From Deinandra increscens subsp. villosa (Eukaryota; Streptophyta; Magnoliopsida; Asterales; Asteraceae): a stretch of 64,000 bases of DNA. The stretch is from the NCBI GenBank assembly GCA_039602395.1, contig JBCNJP010000017.1, positions 87,494,182-87,558,181 on the forward strand, read 5' to 3'. Below, piece after piece: positions 54,952 to 64,000 of the stretch. Position 1 is the first letter of the stretch, and each line of letters starts with the position of its first letter. A program made the position numbers and the translations under genes. The notes under the pieces were generated by a model. It was not told where the DNA came from. It worked only from the letters and a program-made list of their open reading frames with translations, and did not search any database.

Positions 54952-56735
54952 ACAAGTCCGCTAACCCCGGAAGTCCGCTAAAGCCTTCCAGAAGTCCGCT
55001 AAAGGGTAGAGAAGTTCGCTAAGACACTTCTCAAGTCCGCTAAGGACTCATGTTCGCTAAGGCATGCTTTAAGTTCGCTAAAACTGATGAAGTCCGCTAA
55101 GAGGAGAACAAGTTCGCTAAGAACTCAACAAGTCCGCTAAGCACATCTTCAAAACACTTAGAGAAATCTTGAAAAATGATGAAGAATAAGAATCCTTACT
55201 TGGTGAACTCGAATCTGCCCAGAAATGATAAGAAAACCCGTAATGATGCACAAAATATGAAGCTAAACCATTCACGAGACTATTGTGGCCACCAACAACC
55301 CATAAACAGTAGCTAATCGGATCAAAAACAGTCTTCAAAATCTGGAAATCCTCAAGAACACGAAGAACACCATGAAACACACACTAGTGTGTGTTTTTCC
55401 AGATCTGCCCAAACTGTTGAGAATCAGATGAAACGGATGCTTCCAATGGATCCGGAACGCGTTTTCCACTGAAAATCATACCTCACTTCATCCAAAAACA
55501 TGAAGAAATGCCCAGAAAACAGAGAATCAAACCCAAAATTCTTCAAAAACCCTAAAAACGGGAAAAACTCCACAGTTACGTTTTTTCACCTCGGATCTTC
55601 AATTTTCTCACTGATTTGAACAAGATGAAGATAAACAATCATCAGATAGACTCCATGAACAATAACCTAAATTCTAACAACATCAGATCTGTCCAGAATC
55701 CATCCAAAATAAAGAAAAATGAGAAAAAGTCTAAAAAAAAATGAGTTTTCAAATCTTCACCATATTCAAGCTCAAAATCCAGATTCGAGTGACCAGATTC
55801 ATCGTGAGATGAAATCTGACCGGTTACCCGCTCTGATACCATTTGTCAAGTTCGCTAAGAAAACAAGTTCGCTAAAGCTTCCAGAAGTCCGCTAAGGCAG
55901 TTCTGAAGTCCGCTAAGGACTCAAGTTCGCTAAAGCAAACAAGTACGCTAAGGATCTCATGGAGTACACTAAGAAGAAATGAAGTTCTCTAGGAACATCT
56001 TCATATCTTCAAGAACATGTAGAAGTTCGCTAAGAGCATCTTCAAATCTTCAAGAACACTTAGAAAAATCTGGAAAACATCATGAACATGAAGAACTTAC
56101 TTGGTGAACTCGAATGTGCCAAAAAACGTAACGAAAACCCGTAATGATGCACGAAATGAGAAGCTAAACCATTCACGAGACTATTGTGGCCACCAACAAC
56201 CCATAAACAGTAGCTAATCAAATCATAAACAACCATTAAATTCTGGAAATCTTCAAGAACACGAAGAACACCTTGAAACACACACTAGTGTGTGTTTTTC
56301 CAGATCTGCCCAAACGGTTGAGATTCAGACGAAACGGATGCTTCCAATGGATCCGAAACGCGTTTTCCACTAAGAATCATGCTTCGTTTCATCCAAATCC
56401 ATGAAGAATCGCCCAGAAAACAGAGAATCAAGCTCAAAAATCTTTAAAAACCCCAAAAACGGGAAAACACAACAGTTTTGTTTTTTCTGCTCGGATCTTC
56501 ATTTTTCTCACAGATTTGAAGATGTAAAAGATAAACAATCATCAAGATGAAGTCAATGAACCCAGATCTAACATACAAAACATCAAATCTGTCCAGAATC
56601 ATCCAAGATGAAGAAAAATAGAAAAAATCTCAAAAGTGGGTTTTCATCATCTTCACCCATTCAAGCTCAAAATCAGATTCGAGTGACCAGATTCATGGTG
56701 AGATGAATCTGATCGGTAGCCGCTCTGATACCATT
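54952..56735 (-). repeat. TE-7 internal tandem duplication, each copy with a CTTAGCGRACTT array and a PBS
   Basis: Copy 1 is about 54952-55843 and copy 2 about 55844-56735. Each has an array of about ten AAGTCCGCTAAG/AAGTTCGCTAAG words (54952-55145, 55844-56036), then a shared leader with CTATTGTGGCCACCAACAAC, then a CCGCTCTGATACCA primer site. Word spacing is irregular (12-25 bp). Confidence 0.85.
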
Positions 56736-57793
56736 TTTCAGCTACGATTTTCATTACGAGAATCCCGATCTTGAGCAAGAACGAGGATCAGATTCGAAAC
56801 CCCAAAAAGATGATGAAGATGAGAAAACTTAGTTTTTAGAGACTTTTTTCTATTTTTTCTTCATTTCTGGATGGATTCTGATGATATAGATGATCGATTC
56901 GTGTTTGGGAGTTCATCTAGATGATTGTTTATCTTCTATATGTTCAAATCAGTGAGAAAATTGAAGATCCGAGCAGATTTTTGGAACTTTGGAGTTTTTC
57001 CCGTATTTGAAGATTTTGAAGATTTTTAGCTTTGATTCTTCGTTTTCTGGGCATTTCTTCATGGATTTGGATGATATGAGGTATGATTCTAAGTGGAAAA
57101 CGCGTTCCGGATCCATTGGAAGCATCCGTTTTGTCTGAATCTCATCAGTTTGGGCAGATCTGGAAAAACACACACTTAGTGCGTGTTTCATGGTGTTCTT
57201 CGTGTTCTTGAAGATTGCAGATTTTGAAGACTGTTTATGATCCGATTTGCTACTGTTTATGGGTTGTTGGTGGCCACAATAGTCTCGTGAATGGTTTAGC
57301 TTCATATCTCGTGCATCATTACGGGTTTTCCTTACGTTTTTAGGCAGATTCGAGTTCATCAAGTAAGTTCTTCGTGTTCATCATTTTTCCAGATTTGTTC
57401 ATCAGTTTTGAAGATTTGAAGATTGCCTTAGCGGACTTGTTCAAGTTTTTAGCGAACTTGTTAGCGAACTTGACAATGCTTAGCGTACTTCTTAGCGAAC
57501 TTCACAAGTTCTAGCGAACTTGTTTTATAATTCTTAGCGTACTTCTTTATATGCTTAGCGTACTTATTATTCTTTATATGCGAAGCTTGACTCGCTCGAA
57601 CCGATCTTCCGTTGACTTTTAGGTTGACCGTTGACCCGAACGGTTGACTTTTCCGGAAAACGGTCTTCGGTCCAAACTGCAAGCCTCGAGCTTCACAACC
57701 CGTGTCTCTGAATCAATTCACATGGATTCTTCAGTCGAATGCTTCGGTAAACAGATTTGATGGCGTCAGTCACATAGATTTTAAGTTCCAACA
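56736..57793 (-). repeat. TE-7 5' LTR, broken by an inverted internal segment
   Basis: 56736-56815 and 57581-57793 match the two ends of the family LTR. 56816-57580 is instead the reverse complement of a TE-8-like interior (about 60480-61262), including the array read as TTAGCGGACTTG. The LTR middle with its TATA palindrome is missing here. Confidence 0.88.
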
Positions 57794-58269
57794 GAAATGA
57801 CTCCTTCATCAGAAATAAACCCACCGGAAACAAATTTAGAAGCAGATTTGTCAATCACACTTTCCTCCTTTTTCACTTTCTTGTTTGAAACCATTGATGT
57901 CTTCTTCTCAGATTTCGTAGGAACAAATTCAGAATAATCACCAATTGTATCAGAAGATTTGACATCAGCCAGAGGATCAGTTTGAACCAATGGGGGTGGT
58001 AACTAATTATTAAATTCTTCTCCGCCAAACACTCTTTTGAAATTCTTGTCGTTGCACAAATAACTTGTGAACGATTGTGAATTCTTCAAGCTATTTAGTT
58101 GACGATTCAAATCCAGAATTTGAACATTTAAATCTGCTATCTTTTTCTACGCTACCCAAAGCATTTTCTGATTCTATCAGCTGTTCTGAAACTCTGTTAG
58201 ATAAAGACTTTTCTCTTCTCACTTTATCATGAGCATCAAACATTTCCTGTGTAACTTTTTCCACCTTTC
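57794..58269 (-). pseudogene. TE-6 gag middle part between TE-7 and TE-8
   Basis: The minus strand encodes a coiled-coil (EMFDAHDKVRREKSLSNRVS, RVSEQLIESENALGSVE), a frame break near 58145, and an acidic/Lys linker (IGDYSEFVPTKSEKKTSMVS). Both ends join their neighbours in frame when the inserts are removed with one duplication copy. Confidence 0.82.
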
Positions 58270-58890
58270 TGTTAGGACCGATTTTCACTACGAGAATCTC
58301 GATCTTGAGCAAGAACATGTTCGGATTCGAAAACTCAAAACAAATGAAGAAGATGATGATGATGAATCATAGATAATCAACATAAGAAGAAAGATGAACA
58401 AATCGAATGAATTCATTAATCGAAAGATTACAATCAATGAATCATGAAGAACACACACTCTCTTTAGAATCCATGACTCACTCTCTCTCTAGAATGGAAA
58501 TCTCACACTCTACAAGAAAATCATCATCTCCCCATTCGGAGACTCTTTCACTTGTAATGGGCACCCTCACTATATATAGTGAGGGTGACTGACAACAGAA
58601 AAACATGACGAATGAACGAAATTACAAGTAAAGTAAATAACATAAATATAAATTAAATCAAAGCTGATTAAATTAATCCGAAGCTTGACTCGCTCGAACC
58701 GATCTTCCGTTGACTTTTACGTTGACCGTTGACCCGAATGGTTGACTTTTCCGGAAAACGGTCTTCGGTCCAATCTCGCAAGCCTCGAGCATCACAACTT
58801 AGTCTCTAAATCGATTCACATGGATTCTTCAGTCGAATGCTTCGGTAAACAGATTTGATGGCGTCAGTCACATAAATTTTTGTTCTAACA
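58270..58890 (-). repeat. TE-8 3' LTR (621 bp)
   Basis: It has a perfect 26 bp TATA palindrome at 58562-58587 and the five-TTGAC cluster beginning at about 58685. Confidence 0.93.
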
Positions 58891-59814
58891 ATTTCCCCCT
58901 TGATTGACGCTTTCAAATATGTTCAACTGCTGAAGAATCGCTCTGCCGTACATCTTCAATGAGAAACTGATAAACCGGAGACAATCTGTCGTAGAGATTC
59001 CCCCTCTGAATAAGCTTCTTCTGTTCTCGTTGCTCCAGTTCGAGATCCAAGTGCTGCAGTTCACTCGGTTCACACGGTCGGGTACAATACTGAGAAAATG
59101 CTACATCTCGGAGTCAAAACCGCAACAAACTGAATCAGATAAACCAGTTTGACACCGAACATGCTCTAACTTCTGATAATCGACCCGATATCCAGTTCCA
59201 TAATAATTCCCCCTATTTCTCTAAATCTCTCCAAGAACATCAGATGCGGAAGCGGAAAAATCAGATGCGGAGAGTCGAACCGTCGCGATCGGTTGCCTAG
59301 AGAAACCGGATAGAAAATCTTGAAATCAGACAATCTCGCGAAAAACCAGAAGCCGGATGCTGACAGTTGTGAATAATCCGCGTGACTGAGGTTGGATGTG
59401 AAAATTAAAATAAACTGTTAAATTTCTTCAATAAACGGTCATCCGAGAGATTTAATCGGATAAATTCCAATATTAACTGAGATTCCAGTTAATCCTGTTA
59501 GTTGACGACAGCGCTGCATCCACTAAAAATAAAACCGTGAGATATAACGAGAAAGCTGAGTAATTAACCGGATAATAAAGCTAACCCGTCAGTGATCGAT
59601 AGCAAACGTTGCGCGCGACGTCAATAAACGAGAACCCCAATAAAATGAAATAAATTCGTGACCAAAAAAATTTCTGAAATTCCGTCGCGGCATTATCTCG
59701 TTCGTCTCGAAAAACTGATAAGAAAAACGCCCGCGTTTGACGAAATATTGCTGAAAATTAATTAATGAAAAAATCCCTGAAGAGAAAGCCATAATCCATG
59801 TCAAAATAATTCAA

Positions 59815-60237
59815 CCAATCAGATTTTAGTCCTGAAAAACCAGAATCCATGTGATTAAAAAGCAACCAATCAGGTTTTAGCTCAAGAAGACCACAATCCG
59901 TGTATATGGATTTCAGCCAATCAGAAATGAGCATAAATACTGATCTTGCGGCTGAAAATAAGTGGATCCAAAGGCTCAAAATGATGATCCGCGTGATGGT
60001 TACAACAACCAATCAGGAAGCGACAGAATGAATGCCTTTAACAGCTCCTTGCAGCTGGCGGGACCCACGAGAATGTGGTCAGCCAATCAGAGTCCAACAG
60101 CGCCTCATATTTCAACGGTTCTTTTGAGCAGGCAGGACCCACCTGCATTCCCTCTCAACCAATAGAGATTCGACAACAGAAAAGAGGGCTGACTTTATAG
60201 CCGACAGTGAGAGAGAGAAAATTCTTCTCTGCCCAAT
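59815..60237. repeat. TE-8 internal CCAAT cluster with 51 bp periodicity
   Basis: CCAAT occurs at 59815, 59866, 59917, 60009, 60083, 60159 and 60233, mostly as CCAATCAG. The first three are exactly 51 bp apart and sit in repeats that also share AATCCATGTG or AATCCGTGT. TE-7 has five CCAAT words at 54318-54725 in the matching place. Confidence 0.8.
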
Positions 60238-60464
60238 AATGTGCTGCCACGTCATCCAGTGTCATCTCCTACCTTCGAAACCCTAATCCGGTCGGGAGAG
60301 TTCACCGGAAATACGGGACCTCACCGGAAAAACGTAAAATGCCCATAACTCGCTCAAGACTCAACGAAAATCTTTGATTTTTAGCTCGTTGGACTCGTGA
60401 GATCATGCTCTACAACCCTTAACGATCAAAAACCTCTGAAACAATCTCGAACGAAGACCCAGTA

Positions 60465-60660
60465 AACAAGTCCGCTAACGAAAAACAAGTCCGCTAAGCT
60501 CGAACAAGTCCGCTAAAGGTCTGAGAAGTTCGCTAAGGAACAAGTCCGCTAAGCAGAAAACAAGTCCGCTAAACGCAGAAACAAGTCCGCTAAAGCAAGC
60601 AAGTTCGCTAAGGAGAGGAGAACAAGTTCGCTAAAAACTTGAACAAGTCCGCTAAGGCAA
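60465..60660 (-). repeat. TE-8 CTTAGCGRACTT array
   Basis: About eleven plus-strand AAGTCCGCTAA or AAGTTCGCTAA words in under 200 bp, with 14-24 bp spacing. It is the equivalent of the TE-7 arrays. Confidence 0.88.
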
Positions 60661-61350
60661 TCTTCAAATCTTCAAAACTGATGAACAAATCTGGAAAAAT
60701 GATGAACACGAAGAACTTACTTGATGAACTCGAATCTGCCCAAAAACGTAAGGAAAACCCGTAATGATGCACGAGATATGAAGCTAAACCATTCACGAGA
60801 CTATTGTGGCCACCAACAACCCATAAACAGTAGCAAATCGGATCATAAACAGTCTTCAAAATCTGCAAATCTTCAAGAACACGAAGAACACCATGAAACA
60901 CGCACTAAGTGTGTGTTTTTTCAGATCTGCCCAAACTGATGAGATTCAGACGAAACGGATGCTTCCAATAGATCCGGAACACGTTTCCACTGAGAATCAT
61001 ACCTCATATCATCCAAATCCATGAAGAAATGCCCAGAAAACGAAGAATGAAAGCTAAAAATCTTCAAAATCTTCAAATACGGGAAAAACTCCAAAGTTCC
61101 AAAAATCTGCTCGGATCTTCAATTTTCTCACTGATTTGAACATATAGAAGATAAACAATCATCTAGATGAACTCCCAAACACAAATCGATCATCCATATC
61201 ATCAGAATCCATCCAGAAATGAAGAAAAAATAGAAAAAAGTCTCTAAAAACTAAGTTTTCTCATCTTCACCATTCAAGCTCAAAATCACAGATTCGAGTG
61301 ACCAGATTCACGGTGAGATGAATCTGATCGGTACCTGCTTTGATACCATT

Positions 61351-61971
61351 TGTTAGGACCGATTTTCACTACGAGAATCTCGATCTTGAGCAAGAACATG
61401 TTCGGATTCGAAAACTCAAAACAAATGAAGAAGATGATGATGATGAATCATAGATAATCAACATAAGAAGAAAGATGAACAAATCGAATGAATTCATTAA
61501 TCGAAAGATTACAATCAATGAATCATGAAGAACACACACTCTCTCTAGAATCCATGACTCACTCTCTCTCTAGAATGGAAATCTTACACTCTACAAGAAA
61601 ATCATCATCTCCCCATTCGGAGACTCTTTCACTTGTAATGGGCACCCTCACTATATATAGGGAGGGTGACTGACAACAGAAAAACATGACGAATGAACGA
61701 AATTACAAGTAAAGTAAATAACATAAATATAAATTAAATCAAAGCTGATTAAATTAATCCGAAGCTTGACTCGCTCAAACCGATCTTCCGTTGACTTTTA
61801 CGTTGACCGTTGACCCGAACGGTTGACTTTTTCGGAAAACAGTCTTTGGTCCAATCTCGCAAGCCTCGAGCATCACAACTTAGTCTTTAAATCGATTCAC
61901 ATGGATTCTTCAGTCGAATGCTTCGGTAAACAGATTTGATGGTGTCAGTCACATAAATTTTTGTTCTAACA
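61351..61971 (-). repeat. TE-8 5' LTR (621 bp)
   Basis: The same family LTR. The TATA palindrome at 61643-61668 has one arm change (AGTGAGGG to AGGGAGGG). Confidence 0.93.
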
Positions 61972-63935
61972 CTTTCCTTGATAAATCTCTACATTTCTTG
62001 TCAACAATTTGTTTTCATTTGTCAAATCGGTGACTTTATCTTGTAAATGTGACTAAAGAACTTTATAATCATTGTTCGAAACCATGATTTCTTCATAAGC
62101 TTTCTGAAGTTCAAAATTGGTAAGCAGAAGTGATTCCACTCTTGCTTTAGATTTCTTATACAAGGCATCAAAATCTCCAATAGCATCCTTTGCTTCGAAC
62201 TCCCACTTTTCAACCTTTGTAACTAACTCAACATTTTCATTTTGTAACTTCAAGATTTGATCTTTATGAACACTAACCATCTCATCCAATCTTGCTTTTA
62301 GCTCTAAAACCTCTTCTATCAACAGCTTCTTTCCCTTGTTCCAACATTGCATTAGCTTTGAAAATCTCATCTGAAACCTCACACTTTCTTTTGTAACCTT
62401 CCATCTCTGCTTCTTTCTTCTCATGTTCAACAATCAACCCTTCCTTTTCAGAAAATCAATTCTTGAATATTTCTTTCTTTTTGAGCACAAAATTCACAAG
62501 TTGACTCATAACCATTACCTTCAGAATCACTTATTTCAGATTTACTGGTCTCAGACGCATATCCACTCGATTCAACCTCAATATTTGCCATCAATCCATA
62601 ATTTTCTGGAGAATGAACTAAAAATGCAGATTCATCTGGAAAATCCTTAGCCCAATCATATCCTTCCTCGGACACCAGTGCTTTTGCATCTTTATTATGG
62701 TCATGATTATCCGAAGTACTTGGTTTAGAAGAAGATTGCTTGCATTCTCGAGCAAAATGTCCAAACTTGGAACATTTGAAACATTTAAGCTTAGACTTAT
62801 CCAGACCAAGTTTTCCTTCCTGAAAAATAGATGTCTGGCCATGTTTCTTCATGAATCTCCTTCCTCTCTCCACTACCATAGCAAACTACCATTCCAGATC
62901 TAATTTATGCAGCTGATCAACATCCATCTGTTTTAGATCCTCCGGAATCAAACCAGAATTACCAGTTTGACTAAATATGGATCCATACGAAGATGATATG
63001 AAAGCAGATAACAAAGCAGCTAGATCTTCGGTTGTTTGATTAGAAGTAGATTTGCTTGATGACCTATCAGGAATAGTAAAACTGCAACCCGAAGAATAAC
63101 CAGTATTCTCAGACTTTCCAGCAAGAAATGCTGTTAACGGTGGATTACTGCTTGAAATATAATGTGATTTTGTTTTAGCATGCACAGTAGCAGAATTCTC
63201 TCCAAAATATACTTTAGGATTCTGAACAGATGGAATTGCTGACTTTTTCACAAGTAATTCCATTTCCCTAGCTTGTAATTTGCTTATCAGCTGATTGAAT
63301 GTCCAACTTGAGTAGTTTGGATCATTAGACAACATCATCACAAAATTCTCCCACTTTTCGGGTAGAGCTTCTAGAAATTTCTCCTTTAATTCATCATTTT
63401 CTTTCTTAACACCTACAATGTCAAGTTCATTGATCAAATGTGAAAACCTTGCAATCAAATCTGTGATCTTCTCATTCTCACAAAGCCCGAAATTATCAAA
63501 TTCTTTCTTTAAAACTTTCTTTCGAGTATTCTTGTACTGATCATTACCCTTACATCTTTCCTTAATAGCATCCCATAATTGTTTCGAAGTTGGAAAATTC
63601 TTAAACTGATGCATCAAATCTTTGGGTAATGCCATCGTGAGAAAACTATAAGTTTTCTTTTCTCTTACAAATACCTTCTTTTCTTCAGGCTCAAAATCAC
63701 TTATCGATTTTGGTAAAGTATTTTCAATCAACGGATACTCATATTGTTTTTCAATCGAAATCCAACAATCAACATCTTGTGAGTATATGTAAGATTCAAA
63801 TCTTTTATTCCAGTTATGATAATCTTCCAATCGAAGTAATTTAGGAACTTTCTGAGTTGTTCCGATTTCATTATCATAGTTCATCATGGCTTGCATCGAG
63901 GTTTGCATAGCTGAAAACGCTTGAAAATCACTCAT
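61972..63935 (-). pseudogene. TE-6 gag N-terminal part (UBN2-type capsid, zinc knuckle, coiled coil)
   Basis: ATG on the minus strand at 63935. The capsid-like UBN2/DUF4219 region includes LRLEDYHNWNKRFESYIYSQ, TSKQLWDAIKERCKGN and FEALPEKW-like LEALPEKWENFVMML. An in-frame TAG at 62886-62888 sits where the family has DLEWQ. The first zinc knuckle CFKCSKFGHFARECKQ is near 62790-62745. After a stop near 62448, a long heptad coiled-coil follows (RLDEMVSVHKDQILKLQNEN) down to the TE-8 edge. This is the capsid and nucleocapsid protein of a copia element; only two or three point lesions are visible here. Confidence 0.88.
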
Positions 63936-64000
63936 CTTGAAGTTAAAAATCGAATGTCAAAACTTCGAACTAAAAAACGAAGGTCTTCCAAGTGGATTTT
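63936..64000 (-). other. TE-6 leader immediately upstream of gag
   Basis: 65 bp of untranslated sequence to the window edge. No LTR or PBS is reached. Confidence 0.6.

Larger units (their letters stand above)
52630..57793 (-). mobile_element. TE-7: coding-free LTR element (5164 bp), rearranged
   Basis: It begins TGTTAGGACC and ends GTTCCAACA, flanked by a perfect GAAAT duplication (52625-52629, 57794-57798). The left LTR is 52630-53251. The right LTR is broken by a 765 bp inverted segment. The purine tract AAGGGGGAAT borders the left LTR and PBS motifs (TGGTATCAGAGCGG on the minus strand) lie at 55828-55841 and 56720-56733, so it is minus oriented. The interior (53252-56735) has no supportable ORF but carries CCAAT words, two AAGTYCGCTAAG arrays and an internal tandem duplication of about 890 bp. 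It is the same family as TE-8. Confidence 0.9.
58270..61971 (-). mobile_element. TE-8: complete coding-free LTR element (3702 bp)
   Basis: Two 621 bp LTRs, 58270-58890 and 61351-61971, TGTTAGGACC to TTCTAACA, with a perfect CTTTC duplication (58265-58269, 61972-61976). By eye they differ at about ten positions (1.6%). PBS on the minus strand reads TGGTATCAAAGCAGG next to the right LTR, and the purine tract AAGGGGGAAAT borders the left LTR. The 2460 bp interior has no gag or pol trace, so it must rely on another element's proteins. It is too long for a TRIM and shorter than typical LARDs. Confidence 0.93.
49938..64000 (-). mobile_element. TE-6: gag-only copia-like element, itself hit twice (runs off right edge)
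   Basis: From right to left (element orientation): leader (63936-64000), gag N-part (63935-61972), TE-8, gag mid part, TE-7, gag C-part (52629-51679), 1.7 kb of non-coding DNA, a purine tract and an LTR start at 49984. No protease beyond a trace, and no integrase, RT or RNase H. Architecture equals TE-3: gag followed by a long non-coding region with tandem units. The 3' LTR is cut short at the TE-5 gag junction. Confidence 0.8.

Noticed and set aside
56949..57362. 137-codon minus-strand ORF in TE-7, with the same peptide encoded on the plus strand at 60721-60939
   Set aside because: It is the inverted non-coding segment shared by TE-7 and TE-8; the frame is not kept in other copies and shows no domain.
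60465..60660. CRISPR-like array
   Set aside because: Short 12 bp words with irregular spacers in a plant retrotransposon; no cas genes and a eukaryotic context.

Overview
The window is plant nuclear DNA that is mostly transposable elements. One ordinary host gene is visible: a complete three-exon plastid fibrillin (FBN1/PAP1 type) at 35200-37769 on the + strand. Its introns, the lengths and lineages of the LTR retrotransposons and the MITEs all point to a eudicot. The style of the element proteins suggests Asteraceae, which is an impression rather than a proof. There are no rRNA genes, functional tRNA genes, CRISPR arrays or organelle insertions that I can see. An assembly gap of exactly 500 N lies at 7627-8126.

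Left block, 1-29832. One old Tat-lineage Ty3/gypsy element (TE-1, minus strand) has been split by three later LTR elements. TE-2 (943-6088, minus) is a complete CRM-like chromovirus with identical-length 409 bp LTRs and an ATCGC target duplication; it sits inside the integrase zinc finger of TE-1. TE-3 (about 8041-14583, plus) is a gag-only Ty1/copia-like element inside the TE-1 protease/RT region. TE-4 (15526-27566, plus) is a Tekay-like chromovirus with a chromodomain and 2.6-3.5 kb LTRs, inside TE-1 gag. TE-1 keeps its 5' LTR at 28928-29832, and its 3' end lies beyond the left edge of the window.

Middle block, 29833-40238. This holds decayed transposon ORFs (a MULE-type PB1-like fragment and an Athila ORF1-like pseudogene), a 1.13 kb MULE-type foldback MITE with a perfect 10 bp target duplication, a 458 bp hAT-type MITE with a perfect 8 bp duplication, and the fibrillin gene. 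The hAT MITE ends only 259 bp upstream of the fibrillin start codon. Downstream is AT-rich sequence and an unclassified LTR-like fragment.

Right block, 40239-64000. TE-5 (minus) is a SIRE-like Ty1/copia element with gag, protease, integrase, RT/RNase H, a long 3' non-coding region, an envelope-like ORF and a 3' LTR. Its gag is cut at about 49937 by TE-6 (minus), a second gag-only copia element that runs off the right edge. TE-6 gag is itself interrupted twice, 476 bp apart, by two members (TE-7, TE-8) of a coding-free LTR family. Removing either insert and one copy of its 5 bp duplication restores the TE-6 reading frame.

The pieces most worth following are: the tRNA-like A/B-box modules in the TE-4 LTRs; a candidate spliced intron and an upstream acidic ORF in TE-4; the hairpin array in the TE-3 leader; the TE-7/TE-8 family with its CTTAGCGRACTT arrays, W-box cluster and TATA palindrome; and the shared architecture of the two gag-only elements TE-3 and TE-6, with the related autonomous-type copy TE-5 in the same window.
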